Notes: generated by a model from the letters alone, not told the origin. 64,000 bases of DNA from Acidobacteriota bacterium (GCA_021781495.1 JAJXWS010000003.1:1-64000); one strand, 5' to 3'; numbered from the stretch's first letter, positions 9,523 through 18,257 are shown. Numbers and translations: made by a program.

Positions 9523-10605
9523 ATGCCCTCCTTTCGTCACCAAATCCGGCAGGCCGAGACGCGCCTTCAGCAGGGGCCGCACCCCCAGCGCGCGCGTCTC
9601 GACGCCGAGACCCTGCTGCTCCACCTGCTCGGCAAAAACCGCGCCTGGCTCCTCGCCCATCTCGACGACGACTTCGCCGGCTGCTCTGCCCTTGGCTACG
9701 CCGCCCTGCTCAACCGCCGCCTCGCCGGCGAGCCCATCCAGTACATCACCGGCGCGTGCGAGTTCTACGGCCTGCCCTTCCACGTCACGCCCGCCGTCCT
9801 CATCCCCCGCCCTGAAACCGAACACCTCGTCGAAACAGCCCTGAAGATCGCGCGTGCCCCATCTTCCAACGCCGCCGTGGGTGCCGTGGGTGCCCCACGT
9901 CTCGCTTCTGAGACGTGGGAAAGCAATGAACCCCGGGTGCCCCAAGTCTCGCAGAGGCAGGGGCAACGAACCCCGGGTGCCCCATCCTTGGCCCGCTCTC
10001 TGGGTCAAGGGTGGGAAACCACATCCTCCAACCCATCCGTGGGTGCCCCACGTCTCGCCTTTGAGACGTGCGAAAGCAACGAACCCCACCCGGCTACCTG
10101 GCCCGGCTCCGTCCTCGACGTCGGCACCGGCTCCGGAGCCATCGCCATCGCCCTAGCGCATCACCTGCCCCGCGCTCGCGTCACGGCCATCGATCTCTCC
10201 GCCGCGGCCCTCGACCTCGCGCGCGAAAACGCCCTCCGCAACGGCGTGAATATCCGCTTCCTCCAGGGTGATCTCCTCGCCCCCGTCGCCGGCGAAGCCT
10301 TTAACCTCATCGTCTCCAACCCGCCCTACGTGGCCGCCGAAGACCGCGACACCCTCTCCGTCGAAGTCCGCGACCACGAGCCCCATCTCGCGCTCTTCGC
10401 CGGCGGCGACGGGCTCGACGTTTACCGCCGTCTCATCCCTGCCGCCCACGTTGCGCTCGCTCCCGGTGGCTGGCTCCTCCTTGAGATTGGCTACGGCCAG
10501 TCCGCCGCCGTGCAGGCCCTGCTCGCCCACGCCGGATTCCAGCAAATCCACGCCATTTCCGACCTGCAAGGCATTCCCCGCGTGCTCGCATCCTTGCGCC
10601 CCTGA
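9523..10605 (+). CDS. prmC: Release factor glutamine methyltransferase with a repeat-derived insert
   Basis: An S-adenosylmethionine-dependent methyltransferase that modifies the GGQ glutamine of release factors. The 360 residues compare with about 280 in E. coli. The N-terminal helical domain (residues 1-110, ending IPRPETEHLVETALKIA) and the catalytic domain (from about 192, with VLDVGTGSGAIAIALA and the substrate-binding NPPY in LIVSNPPYVAAEDR) are both intact. Between them lie about 80 extra residues (roughly 113-192). They are encoded by four copies of the palindromic repeat family seen in nearby intergenic DNA, all in frame and without stop. The insert falls at the linker between the two domains, so the enzyme is probably still active. 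Confidence 0.93.
   Translation: MPSFRHQIRQAETRLQQGPHPQRARLDAETLLLHLLGKNRAWLLAHLDDDFAGCSALGYAALLNRRLAGEPIQYITGACEFYGLPFHVTPAVLIPRPETEHLVETALKIARAPSSNAAVGAVGAPRLASETWESNEPRVPQVSQRQGQRTPGAPSLARSLGQGWETTSSNPSVGAPRLAFETCESNEPHPATWPGSVLDVGTGSGAIAIALAHHLPRARVTAIDLSAAALDLARENALRNGVNIRFLQGDLLAPVAGEAFNLIVSNPPYVAAEDRDTLSVEVRDHEPHLALFAGGDGLDVYRRLIPAAHVALAPGGWLLLEIGYGQSAAVQALLAHAGFQQIHAISDLQGIPRVLASLRP
9852..10092 (+). repeat. Four in-frame palindromic repeat units inside prmC
   Basis: Four units each open with (T/C)GGGTGCCCCA. Unit 1 (9888-9934) has stem CACGTCTC/GAGACGTG and ends AACCCC. Unit 2 (9934-9974) is degenerate. Unit 3 (9974-10022) has stem CCCATCCTTG/CAAGGGTGGG. Unit 4 (10040-10087) repeats unit 1 with changes. 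Units 1 and 4 are read in the same frame and give the near-identical peptides VGAPRLASETWESNEP and VGAPRLAFETCESNEP. The same head, stem type and tail occur between genes at 8002, 11777 and 14782, so the direction of spread was most likely from intergenic copies into the gene. Confidence 0.9.
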
Positions 10606-10719
10606 GCCTCATCGAAAACACCGGAAATTATTCACAGCAAAACGCGGCTTCGAGCGCGCTCCAAGCCGCTCAAAGCAAACTTCCGTGTTGTAGACTTCAC
10701 TCCGAAAGGATCGATTTAC

Positions 10720-11766
10720 ATGCCAGCATCCAAAGGCTACGCAGCCCTTGACGCCAAGTCCCCGCTCGCCCCCTACGGCTTTACCCGCCGTGAGCCTGGC
10801 GCAACGGAGATTGCCGTCGAAATCCTCTACTGTGGCGTCTGCCACTCTGACCTCCACATGGCCCGCAACGAGTGGGGTCAGTCCATCTATCCCCTCGTCC
10901 CCGGCCACGAGATCGTCGGCCGCGTCACCACCGCCGGCAGCGCCGTCACCAAGTTCAAGGTCGGCGACATCGCCGCCATCGGCGTCATCATCGACTCCTG
11001 CCGCCACTGCGAACCCTGCAACCGCGGCGAAGAGCACTTCTGCCACGAGGGCGCCACGCTCACCTACGCCGCCAAGGATCGCGTCGATGGATCCATCACC
11101 ATGGGCGGCTACTCCAGCAACTACGTCGTCGATGAGCGCTTTGCCCACACCGTGCCCGCCAACCTTGACCTCGCCGCGGTGGCTCCGCTGCTCTGCGCCG
11201 GCATCACCACCTACTCGCCGCTCCGCCACTGGAACGTCGGCCCCGGCAAAAAGGTCGGCATCGTCGGCCTTGGCGGACTCGGCCACATGGGCCTCAAGTT
11301 CGCACACAGCTTCGGCGCGCACACCGTCCAGCTCACCACCTCGCTCAAAAAGAAGGAAGACGCCCTCAAGCTCGGCGCCGATGAGGTCATCCTCTCCACC
11401 GACGCCGAAGCCATGAAGGCCCACGCCGGCACCTTCGACTTCATCCTCGATACCGCCTCCGCGCCCCACTCGCTCGATCCCTACCTCGCCCTCCTCAAGC
11501 AGGACGGCACTCTCACCATGGTCGGCCTCCCGGAGAAGCCCCCCACCGTCGCCCCCTTCGCCCTCATCGGCAAGCGACTCTCCGTCGCCGGCTCCATGAT
11601 CGGCGGCATGGAGGAGACCCAGCAGATGCTCGACTACTGCGGCCACCACAACATCACCTCTGAAGTCGAAGTCATCCCCATCCAGCAAATCAACGAAGCC
11701 TTCGAGCGCATGCTCAAACAGGACGTGAAATACCGCTTCGTAATCGACATGACCTCCCTCAAGTAG
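10720..11766 (+). CDS. Zinc-dependent alcohol dehydrogenase, YahK/cinnamyl-alcohol type
   Basis: A medium-chain dehydrogenase that oxidises alcohols or reduces aldehydes with NAD(P). The 348 residues are full length. Catalytic zinc ligands are in YCGVCHSD (Cys41) and GHEIVG. The structural zinc site is CRHCEPCNRGEEHFC. The Rossmann motif is GLGGLGHMGLKFA. The family is close to YahK and broad-range aldehyde reductases; the physiological substrate cannot be told. The start ATG 10720 has AAAGGA about nine bases upstream. It stands alone, flanked by repeat-bearing spacers. Confidence 0.93.
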   Translation: MPASKGYAALDAKSPLAPYGFTRREPGATEIAVEILYCGVCHSDLHMARNEWGQSIYPLVPGHEIVGRVTTAGSAVTKFKVGDIAAIGVIIDSCRHCEPCNRGEEHFCHEGATLTYAAKDRVDGSITMGGYSSNYVVDERFAHTVPANLDLAAVAPLLCAGITTYSPLRHWNVGPGKKVGIVGLGGLGHMGLKFAHSFGAHTVQLTTSLKKKEDALKLGADEVILSTDAEAMKAHAGTFDFILDTASAPHSLDPYLALLKQDGTLTMVGLPEKPPTVAPFALIGKRLSVAGSMIGGMEETQQMLDYCGHHNITSEVEVIPIQQINEAFERMLKQDVKYRFVIDMTSLK

Positions 11767-11776
11767 TCACAGACCA

Positions 11777-11893
11777 CCGGGTGCCCCAGGTCTCGCTTCT
11801 GAGACCTGGGATCAACCACTTCGAGCCATCATCACGGTCACCCCACAAATCCCCAACATCTGTCATCTTGAGCGAGCGCAGCGAGTCGAAAGA
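11777..11893 (+). repeat. Two dispersed repeats after the alcohol dehydrogenase
   Basis: 11777-11811 is a 35-bp palindromic element identical to 8002-8036 (stem CAGGTCTC/GAGACCTG). 11861-11893 is the 33-bp element beginning TGTCATCTTGAGCGAGCGCA and ending GTCGAAAGA, identical to 14564-14596 and 14708-14740. The first could also act as a hairpin at the 3' end of the dehydrogenase transcript, but there is no T-run. Confidence 0.92.
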
Positions 11894-11980
11894 CCCGCAG
11901 TTGTTTTTCTAGCCTCAGCGCCTCATCCTTGACACCCGCCCCACCCCGTCTTTACGGTTGTCCCAACCCATCCCTTACCG

Positions 11981-12085
11981 ATGAAGCTTCTTAACCAAAC
12001 CGGGTCGATCCTCACAGACAGCCACTTCCTCATTCCGCTTGCTGTCTTCTGCATCGGGCTGGCGCTCCTCATCACCCTCCACTGA
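11981..12085 (+). CDS. 34-residue single-pass membrane microprotein coupled to the transporter
   Basis: ATG 11981 opens a 35-codon frame, MKLLNQTGSILTDSHF followed by a hydrophobic stretch of about 18 residues (LIPLAVFCIGLALLITLH). Its TGA (12083-12085) overlaps the ATG of the next gene (TGATG), the usual sign of translational coupling. The composition (one membrane helix and a short polar start) is that of a real small membrane protein. It could be a subunit or regulator of the transporter, or a leader peptide that sets its translation. No clear Shine-Dalgarno precedes it, which lowers confidence. Confidence 0.6.
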   Translation: MKLLNQTGSILTDSHFLIPLAVFCIGLALLITLH

Positions 12086-13398
12086 TGCCCAACGCCAACG
12101 CGCCTCAACGCACCACAACCCGTACCGACGCGGCCTCCGGCTTCCGCTCCGTCCACGGCATCGGCGTGCTCTGCGGACTCGGCGCGGGCGTCTGGCTGGG
12201 CGCGGCAGAAGCCCCCACCAAGCTCGTCAACTCCGGCCTTTCGCCCTACGCCATCTCGCTCTGCATGGTAGCCGGCGTCTTCACCGCCCGCTGGACGCTC
12301 CCCACGCTCTTCCACGGCACCCGCCAGGTCTTCGCCGACCTCGGCCGCAACCGCCACCTCATCCCTACCGCCATCCTCGCCGGCATGCTCTGGGCCGTCG
12401 CCAACACCCTCACCGTCTTCGCCATCCGCGACGTCGGCCTGGCCATCGCCTTCCCCCTCTGGAACACCAACTCCCTCGTCGGCATCCTCTGGGGACGCCT
12501 CCTCTTCGGCGAGCTCAAAGGCGCCAGCTCCCGCAACATTGCCAAGGTCGTCCTCGGAGCCACCGCCATCGTCGCCGCCGCCGTCCTGCTCGGCTTCAGC
12601 ACCATCCACGCCAGCGGTCCGCACGCCAGCCGAGCCCTCGGCGGAATCCTCGCCGCCGCCGGTGCCAGCCTCCTCTGGGGAACCATGTACATCCCCTACC
12701 GCAAGGCCTACATCAGCGGCATGAATCCCCTCTCCTTCGTCACCGTCTTCACCATCGGCGAACTCGGCACCGTCCTCGCCCTCGTCTTCGCCCTCGATCC
12801 AGGCTCGGTGCACCTGCTGACGCACTCCTCCGCGACCAAAACAATCATCTTCTGGCTCTTCCTCGGCGGCTTCGTCTGGGTCATCGGAGACATCTTCCAG
12901 CAGTACGCCACCAAGTTCCTCGGCATCGGCCGCGGCATCCCGCTCTCCAACACCAATCAGCTCTGGGGCCTTGCCTGGGGCGCGCTCGTCTTCGGCGAGC
13001 TCGCCCACGCCGACGCCACCCACCGCCTCTTCGTCGTCCTCGGCTCCGCCGTCATGATCCTCGGCGCGCTCGCCGTCAGCACCGCCATCGCCACCGAGCG
13101 CGAACACGCCTCCACCAACCAGGCCCTGCTCCGCGAGTGCGACCGCTACGGCCTCGACTACACCGCCGCCCTCCAGGCCTTCGCCGGCATCGCGCCCGCA
13201 GACCAGCCCCAGCGCCGCCCCTGGTGGGACTACCTCATCCTCGCCTGCGCCTTCGGCATCTTCCTCTGGCTCGGCCTCCAAGCCCGCGTCCCCGCGCTCT
13301 CCATGAACCTCACCTGGACCGCCATCCTGGCCGCGCTCCTCGTAGTCTCCGCCACCATCTGCGCCCGCGCCCTCTGGTCCAAATCCCGCTTCGAGTAA
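12085..13398 (+). CDS. GRP/DMT-type sugar transporter
   Basis: A membrane transporter of 437 residues with about ten hydrophobic segments and an internal duplication typical of the drug/metabolite superfamily. Motifs such as FPLWNTNSLVGILWG in the first half and PLSNTNQLWGLAWG in the second are those of the glucose/ribose porter (GRP) and rhamnose (RhaT) branch, so a monosaccharide is the likely substrate. A soluble segment of about 50 residues before the last two helices is unusual. It overlaps the 34-codon ORF by one base. A PfkB-type kinase follows 107 bp later on the same strand, consistent with uptake then phosphorylation of one sugar. Confidence 0.85.
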   Translation: MPNANAPQRTTTRTDAASGFRSVHGIGVLCGLGAGVWLGAAEAPTKLVNSGLSPYAISLCMVAGVFTARWTLPTLFHGTRQVFADLGRNRHLIPTAILAGMLWAVANTLTVFAIRDVGLAIAFPLWNTNSLVGILWGRLLFGELKGASSRNIAKVVLGATAIVAAAVLLGFSTIHASGPHASRALGGILAAAGASLLWGTMYIPYRKAYISGMNPLSFVTVFTIGELGTVLALVFALDPGSVHLLTHSSATKTIIFWLFLGGFVWVIGDIFQQYATKFLGIGRGIPLSNTNQLWGLAWGALVFGELAHADATHRLFVVLGSAVMILGALAVSTAIATEREHASTNQALLRECDRYGLDYTAALQAFAGIAPADQPQRRPWWDYLILACAFGIFLWLGLQARVPALSMNLTWTAILAALLVVSATICARALWSKSRFE

Positions 13399-13415
13399 CT
13401 CCCTGCCATAAATCT

Positions 13416-13469
13416 GGGCGCCCCATTCATGACGTCCGCAGCATGCGGACGACATGGGTGGGAAACCAC
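13416..13469 (+). repeat. Palindromic repeat, 'ATGACG' stem type
   Basis: The element has head GGGCGCCCCA, a long interrupted stem (CCCATTCATG ... CATGGGTGGG with inner GTCCGCAGCATGCGGAC) and tail TGGGAAACCAC. Relatives with slightly different stems are at 14637-14692 and 14831-14879. It fills most of the spacer between transporter and kinase. Confidence 0.82.
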
Positions 13470-13505
13470 GAACCCCAACCCCGCTAACCCCATTACAATA
13501 AATCC

Positions 13506-14456
13506 ATGACCGAGCCGTCCCTGGTTGATCTTGTCGGCGTGGGCCTCAACGCCACCGACACCCTGATCCCCGTCTCCACCTACCCCGAGCGCGGCTCAAA
13601 GATCAAGTACACCGAGTTCTCCGTCCTCCCCGGCGGCCAGGCCGCCACCACCGTCATCGCCTGCCAAACCTGGGGACTTGCAACCCGCTACGTCGGCAAA
13701 ATCGGCGACGACGAGGCCGGCGCGCTCCACCGCCGCGAGTTCGCCCGCGCCGGCGTCGATGCCCGCCTCATCCTCGAGCCCAACGCCGCCAGCCCGCAGT
13801 CGCTCATCCTCGTCGACGCCGGCGGCGAGCGCACCGTCCTCAATCATCGCGACGACCGCCTCCTCCTCCAGCCCTCCGACCTCGAACGCGCCTGGATCAC
13901 CAACGCCCGCGCCGTCCACGTCGACGGCCTGGAGACCGCCGCCGCCACCCTCGCCACCAGCTGGGCACGCGCCGCCGGCATCCCCACCATCGCCGACCTC
14001 GACGAGCTCTACCCCGGCGTCGACGACCTCATCGCCAACATCGACTACCTCATCGTCAGCCGCGACTTTCCCGAGCGCCTCACCGGCGAGCGCCACCTCG
14101 AGCAGGCCCTCCAGCAGTTGATGCGCCGCTACGGATGCGCCGTCACCGCCGCCACCCTCGGCCGCGAGGGCGTCCTCGCCTGGGACGGCAGCAACTTCCA
14201 CCTCCGCCCCGCCTACCAGGTCCACGTAGCCGACACCACCGGCGCCGGCGACATCTTCCACGCCGGCTTCATCTACGGACTGCTGCAGGGCTGGCCCCTC
14301 TCGCGCTCCCTCGACTTCGCCTGCGCCGCCGCCGCCCTCAACTGCACCGCCCAGGGCGCGCGCGGAGACATCGGCGCCGTCGACAGCATCCTCGAGCTCA
14401 TGTCCAGCACGCCCCGCTACGCCGCCCCAGTACTGACTAGCCCATCCACCCGCTAA
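13506..14456 (+). CDS. PfkB-family carbohydrate kinase
   Basis: A ribokinase-type enzyme of 316 residues that phosphorylates a sugar or nucleoside with ATP. The N-terminal sugar-binding motif is visible as LPGGQAATTVIACQTWG (PfkB signature 1, GGxxxN-like but with Gln-Ala). Signature 2 is DTTGAGDIFHAGF at residues 243-255, with catalytic base Asp249. It follows the GRP-type transporter, suggesting a transporter-kinase pair, and the SIS-domain protein downstream could act next in the same pathway. The substrate cannot be read from the sequence. Confidence 0.88.
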   Translation: MTEPSLVDLVGVGLNATDTLIPVSTYPERGSKIKYTEFSVLPGGQAATTVIACQTWGLATRYVGKIGDDEAGALHRREFARAGVDARLILEPNAASPQSLILVDAGGERTVLNHRDDRLLLQPSDLERAWITNARAVHVDGLETAAATLATSWARAAGIPTIADLDELYPGVDDLIANIDYLIVSRDFPERLTGERHLEQALQQLMRRYGCAVTAATLGREGVLAWDGSNFHLRPAYQVHVADTTGAGDIFHAGFIYGLLQGWPLSRSLDFACAAAALNCTAQGARGDIGAVDSILELMSSTPRYAAPVLTSPSTR

Positions 14457-15307
14457 CCCGCCAGGCGCCGGCCACCCCACCAAAATCATGCACCGGTTGC
14501 CCCACCCTCGTGCTTCGCGCCAGCGAAGGATAGGGCGGGAAACCACAGCCCCACCCCAACCACTGTCATCTTGAGCGAGCGCAGCGAGTCGAAAGATCTG
14601 CGGTTGCTTTTCACACACTCCGCAGCACACCAAGTACCGGGTGCCCCATCCATGACGTTCGCGCAGCGGACGGCATGGGTGGAAATCCACAGCCCCACCC
14701 CAACCACTGTCATCTTGAGCGAGCGCAGCGAGTCGAAAGATCCGCGGTTGCCTTTCAAATCCTCCACCGGACATCCCAAACCGGGTGCCCCAGGTCTCGC
14801 TTTTGAGACCTGGGACCGTGCTCCACCCAGCCGGGTGCCCCATCCATGACGTTCGCGCAGCGGACGACATGGGTGGGAATCCACAGCCCCCACCCAGCCC
14901 ACTCCACCGGGAAGGGTACGGGGGCTTCAGCCCCCGAAGGAAACCCCTGTCAACACCTCAAATCCCCATCCACCCTCTAACCCACTCAAAATAAAGCGAA
15001 AATTCCCGCACCCCAACGTGCGAACCATTTCCACCCAATTCGCTAACCTTGAACTATGCCGAACCACGCACGCCAACCCGCAGCAAGCCGGAAACCAGGC
15101 GGTACCCCCCACCCCCCCCCTGAAAATTTTGTTTTCCACAGAAAATCGTGCGAAAAATTACGAGGTTCAACCCCGACCAATCCGGTCCGACTCCGACCCG
15201 CTCGCTGACCCGCTGACCCGCCGGCCAGCGACCTCACCGCCCTGCCCGGATACAATCATCCCGCAGGGCTTCACCCGCCATCCGAGCCGCTCAGAAAGGT
15301 CCGCACC
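14457..15307. repeat. Repeat-rich intergenic region, composite tandem array
   Basis: No gene is visible in 850 bp. In order there are: 14496-14546, head TGCCCCA with stem GCTTCGC/GCGAAGG; 14564-14596, the TGTCATCTTGAGCGAGCGCA element; 14637-14692, head CCGGGTGCCCCA with the ATGACGTTCG stem; 14708-14740, a second TGTCATC element; 14782-14816, the CAGGTCTC stem element (one base different from 8002 and 11777); and 14831-14879, a second ATGACGTTCG element. The two TGTCATC copies are each preceded by CCACCCCAACCACTG, so a unit of about 140 bp has been duplicated. 14890-15300 has no repeats, a C-run near 15110, and the AAAGG ribosome site of the next gene at 15295. Confidence 0.85.
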
Positions 15308-16423
15308 GTGAACGAGTTCCCTCACGCCATGCTTCGCGAAATCTACGAGCAGCCTGCCGCCATCCGCCGCACCCTCGACCTCTATCTCAGCGGCACGGCC
15401 TTCCGCGCAGACGCCCTCGCGCCGCTGGCCCAGTGGCTCAACCCCCGCGGAGAGGTTCTCATCGCCGCCAGCGGTTCCAGCCGCCACGCCGGCCTCGCTG
15501 CCGAAATCATCCTCGAAGACCTCTGCGGCCTCGCCGTCGATGTCGAATATTCCAGCGAGTACAGTTGCCGGCCCGCCGCCAATCCGCGCCAGCCCTCCGT
15601 CCTCGTCATCTCGCAGTCCGGCGAAACCAGCGACACGCTCGCCGCGCTCCGTTGCGCCCGCAGCGGCGGCCAGCAGACGCTCGCCATCGCCAACGTCAGC
15701 GGCAGCACCATGCTGCGCGAAGCCTCCGCCGCCATGCCGCTCGCCGCCGGCCCTGAGCTGGCCATCCCCGCCACCAAAAGCTTCTCCTGCCAGCTCACCG
15801 CGCTCTATCTGCTCGCGCTCTATATCGCGCAAAAACTCGGCACGCTCAGTCCCGCGGAGATCGACCGCCGCCTCGCCGAGTTACTCGCTCTGCCCAACCA
15901 CATTCAGCGCCATCTCGACGCCTGGCGCGCCCAGACCGCCGAGCTGGCCGGCCGCTACCGCAACGCCGGCAGCTTCCTCTACCTCGGCCGCGGCGTCCAC
16001 TACGCCATCGCCCGCGAGGGCGCGCTCAAAATGAAGGAGTCCTCTTACGTGCAGGCCGAGGGTTACCCTTCCGGCGAGCTCAAGCACGGGCCCAACGCCC
16101 TCGTCAGCGAGCAGGTCCCGCTCGTCGCTCTCGCCACCGTGGACCACTCTCTGCCCGACTCCGTCCTGCGCTATCAAAAATCCCTGCAGCTCCTCGAAGA
16201 CCTGCAAAAGCAGGGCGCGCGCGTCATCGCCGTCGCCAGCGCCGGAGACCGCGACGTAGCCGCGCTCACCGCCGACTGCATCTGGATCGACCCCGTCGGC
16301 GAGCACCTCATGCCCATCCCCGAGGTCATCCCCCTGCAGCTCTTCAGCTATCACATGGCCATCGAGCGCGGCGTCAACGTGGACCGTCCCCGCAATCTCT
16401 CCAAGGCTGTCATCGAGGCGTAA
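15308..16423 (+). CDS. SIS-domain sugar-phosphate isomerase/deaminase (GlmS isomerase-like, no glutaminase)
   Basis: A 371-residue cytoplasmic enzyme made of two SIS domains, corresponding to the isomerase half of GlmS. The first domain shows SGSSRHAGLAAE and SQSGETSDTL (phosphosugar loop). The second has ALKMKESSYVQAEG and the GlmS-type SGELKHGPNALV. The C-terminus PRNLSKAV matches the GlmS tail PRNLAKSV that closes the active site. The glutamine-hydrolysing domain is absent, so the protein should not use glutamine; glucosamine-6-phosphate deaminase (NagB-II type) or a fructosamine deglycase-type activity are the reasonable options. The start is GTG 15308 with AAAGG upstream. It converges with an MFS sugar porter gene. 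Confidence 0.88.
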   Translation: MNEFPHAMLREIYEQPAAIRRTLDLYLSGTAFRADALAPLAQWLNPRGEVLIAASGSSRHAGLAAEIILEDLCGLAVDVEYSSEYSCRPAANPRQPSVLVISQSGETSDTLAALRCARSGGQQTLAIANVSGSTMLREASAAMPLAAGPELAIPATKSFSCQLTALYLLALYIAQKLGTLSPAEIDRRLAELLALPNHIQRHLDAWRAQTAELAGRYRNAGSFLYLGRGVHYAIAREGALKMKESSYVQAEGYPSGELKHGPNALVSEQVPLVALATVDHSLPDSVLRYQKSLQLLEDLQKQGARVIAVASAGDRDVAALTADCIWIDPVGEHLMPIPEVIPLQLFSYHMAIERGVNVDRPRNLSKAVIEA

Positions 16424-16436
16424 TCCCGCTCCGGCG

Positions 16437-18257
16437 CTATTCTTCCTGCGCCTCGGGATTCTCAAAGTACGCTTCAATCTCTTCCAGCGTCTTGCCCTTC
16501 GTCTCCGGCAGATAGTACACCGCCGTCACAAAGTAGATCACCGTGAAGCCCGCGAACAGAAAGAACATCGGCGAGTAGCCGTACTTGCCCACAAACGGCA
16601 GAAAGATCGCCGCCAGCGTGGTGGAGACAAGCTGGTTGATCACCAGCGCAATGCTCATGCCGATCGATCGGATGCGTGTCGGCATCAGCTCTGACAACGC
16701 GAGCCACACCACCACGCCCGGCCCCAGCGCATAGAACGCCATAAAGGCGTACAGCCCCAGTGCTACGCGCCAGCCTTTCGCCTCGTCCGGCACCGGCGCC
16801 AGCACGGCCTTTTCAATCTTCAGCGGAGCCACCTGCGCCTCTGCCAGGTCGCCAAAGGGGTTCTTGAAGAACGCCTCCACCTTGCTGCCCGGCACGCAAC
16901 TGGCGCGACTGATCTTCAGCGGAGCCGCCGCCGGATCATCCGAGCGCACGTAGCTCGTGGCCGCCGTAAAGTCGCCATAGGAGTAGATGATGGCAAACGT
17001 TGCGTGTCCGCCGTCGATGCTGTTCTCTGCCGCGCCACGCGCCGCCAGCAACTTGCGCGCCTGCTCTGCGTCAAACCGCATCGTCAGGTCCTCTTGCGGC
17101 GTCACCATCATCTGCACCAGCGCGCTGCAGTCCACGCCCTGACTCTCGTTCTGCCGGAACAGGAATCCCACTACCGCCAGCGAAGCAATAATGCCGCCGG
17201 TGCCCAGAATCAGCAGAAACCGTCGTCCCTTGCGATCCACCAGCGCCATGCCCACCATGGTCATGCCAAAGTTCACCACCGTGAACAGCACGTAGCCCCA
17301 GTGCGACTGCAGGTCCGACAGCCCGCTCTGCAGCAGGATGCCCGTGTTGTAGCCAATGATCGAGTTGATCCCCGTGGCCGTATTGCAGAACAGAATCACG
17401 CACGCCAGCAGAAACGGCACCACGTACTTGCGGCTCAGCAGCGAGTCCCGCACCTTCTCGCCCGTTGCGCGGCGCCACTCCAGCACTCGGGCAGAGTCCA
17501 GCATCTCCGTCAGTTCCGTCTCGGCCTGCTCTGGCGTGCGCGAGCGCAGCAGCGCCGCCAGCGCCTGGTCCTTGCGCCCGTGCCGGAACAGCCAGCGCGG
17601 CGACTCGCTCACCCGGAACACCCCGGCCACAAACAACATGCCCGGCGGCAGAGATACCCAGAAGATGCTCCGCCACGCCTGGTCCTTGAACGCGAACAGC
17701 GCCGCCGCATTGGCTGCCTGCGCCACCGCCGCCACGCGATAGCTGAAGTAGATGCCCACCAGCGCCGCCGTCACAATCCCCAGCGTCAGCATCCACTGGA
17801 AGACCGCCGTGCCCTTGCCGCGGCTCGTTGCGGAAAGGCACTCCGCCAGGTACAGCGGCACCACCACGCCAATCAGCCCGCCGCTGATGCCCTGCAGCAG
17901 ACGCCCGTAAAACAGCGGCCCGTAGCCGTGCGACAGCGCAATCATGGGAATGCTCAGGATGAATGCCGCCCCGCTCAGAATCATCAGCGGCTTGCGTCCC
18001 ATCAGGTCGGCCAGCAGCCCCGCAAACAGCGTGGAGAACACGCTCCCCAGCAGCACCGCCGCCACAATCGCAGACAGTTCGCCCGGCGTCAGTCCCGACG
18101 TGGCCTCAAGATACGGCAAAGCACCGCCGATAATCCCGACATCGATGCCGTACAGCAGCCCGCCCAGTCCGGCCACGAAGATCAGGAAGCGGTTATAGCC
18201 GAGACGGGTCCGGTCGTCGGCCAGTGCGGTTACATCGGAGGAGTCACTGGCAGTCAT
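16437..18257 (-). CDS. MFS sugar porter with a large extracytoplasmic insert
   Basis: A 12-helix major facilitator of the sugar porter family, probably a proton symporter for a hexose or pentose. It shows GLLYGIDVGIIGGALPY in helix 1, DLMGRKP in loop 2-3, GRLLQGISGGLIGVVVPLYLAE in helix 4-5 and the family end signature PETKGKTLEEIE. At 606 residues it is about 130 longer than usual. The excess is one hydrophilic block (about residues 372-494) between helices 9 and 10, outside the membrane, with two cysteines that could pair. The gene converges with the SIS-domain gene and is divergent from a lipoprotein gene. Confidence 0.92.
   Translation of the reverse strand: MTASDSSDVTALADDRTRLGYNRFLIFVAGLGGLLYGIDVGIIGGALPYLEATSGLTPGELSAIVAAVLLGSVFSTLFAGLLADLMGRKPLMILSGAAFILSIPMIALSHGYGPLFYGRLLQGISGGLIGVVVPLYLAECLSATSRGKGTAVFQWMLTLGIVTAALVGIYFSYRVAAVAQAANAAALFAFKDQAWRSIFWVSLPPGMLFVAGVFRVSESPRWLFRHGRKDQALAALLRSRTPEQAETELTEMLDSARVLEWRRATGEKVRDSLLSRKYVVPFLLACVILFCNTATGINSIIGYNTGILLQSGLSDLQSHWGYVLFTVVNFGMTMVGMALVDRKGRRFLLILGTGGIIASLAVVGFLFRQNESQGVDCSALVQMMVTPQEDLTMRFDAEQARKLLAARGAAENSIDGGHATFAIIYSYGDFTAATSYVRSDDPAAAPLKISRASCVPGSKVEAFFKNPFGDLAEAQVAPLKIEKAVLAPVPDEAKGWRVALGLYAFMAFYALGPGVVVWLALSELMPTRIRSIGMSIALVINQLVSTTLAAIFLPFVGKYGYSPMFFLFAGFTVIYFVTAVYYLPETKGKTLEEIEAYFENPEAQEE

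Noticed and set aside
14457-15000. CRISPR array
   Set aside because: Repeats are of different types, palindromic and irregularly spaced, without uniform repeat-spacer periodicity; no cas genes are nearby.
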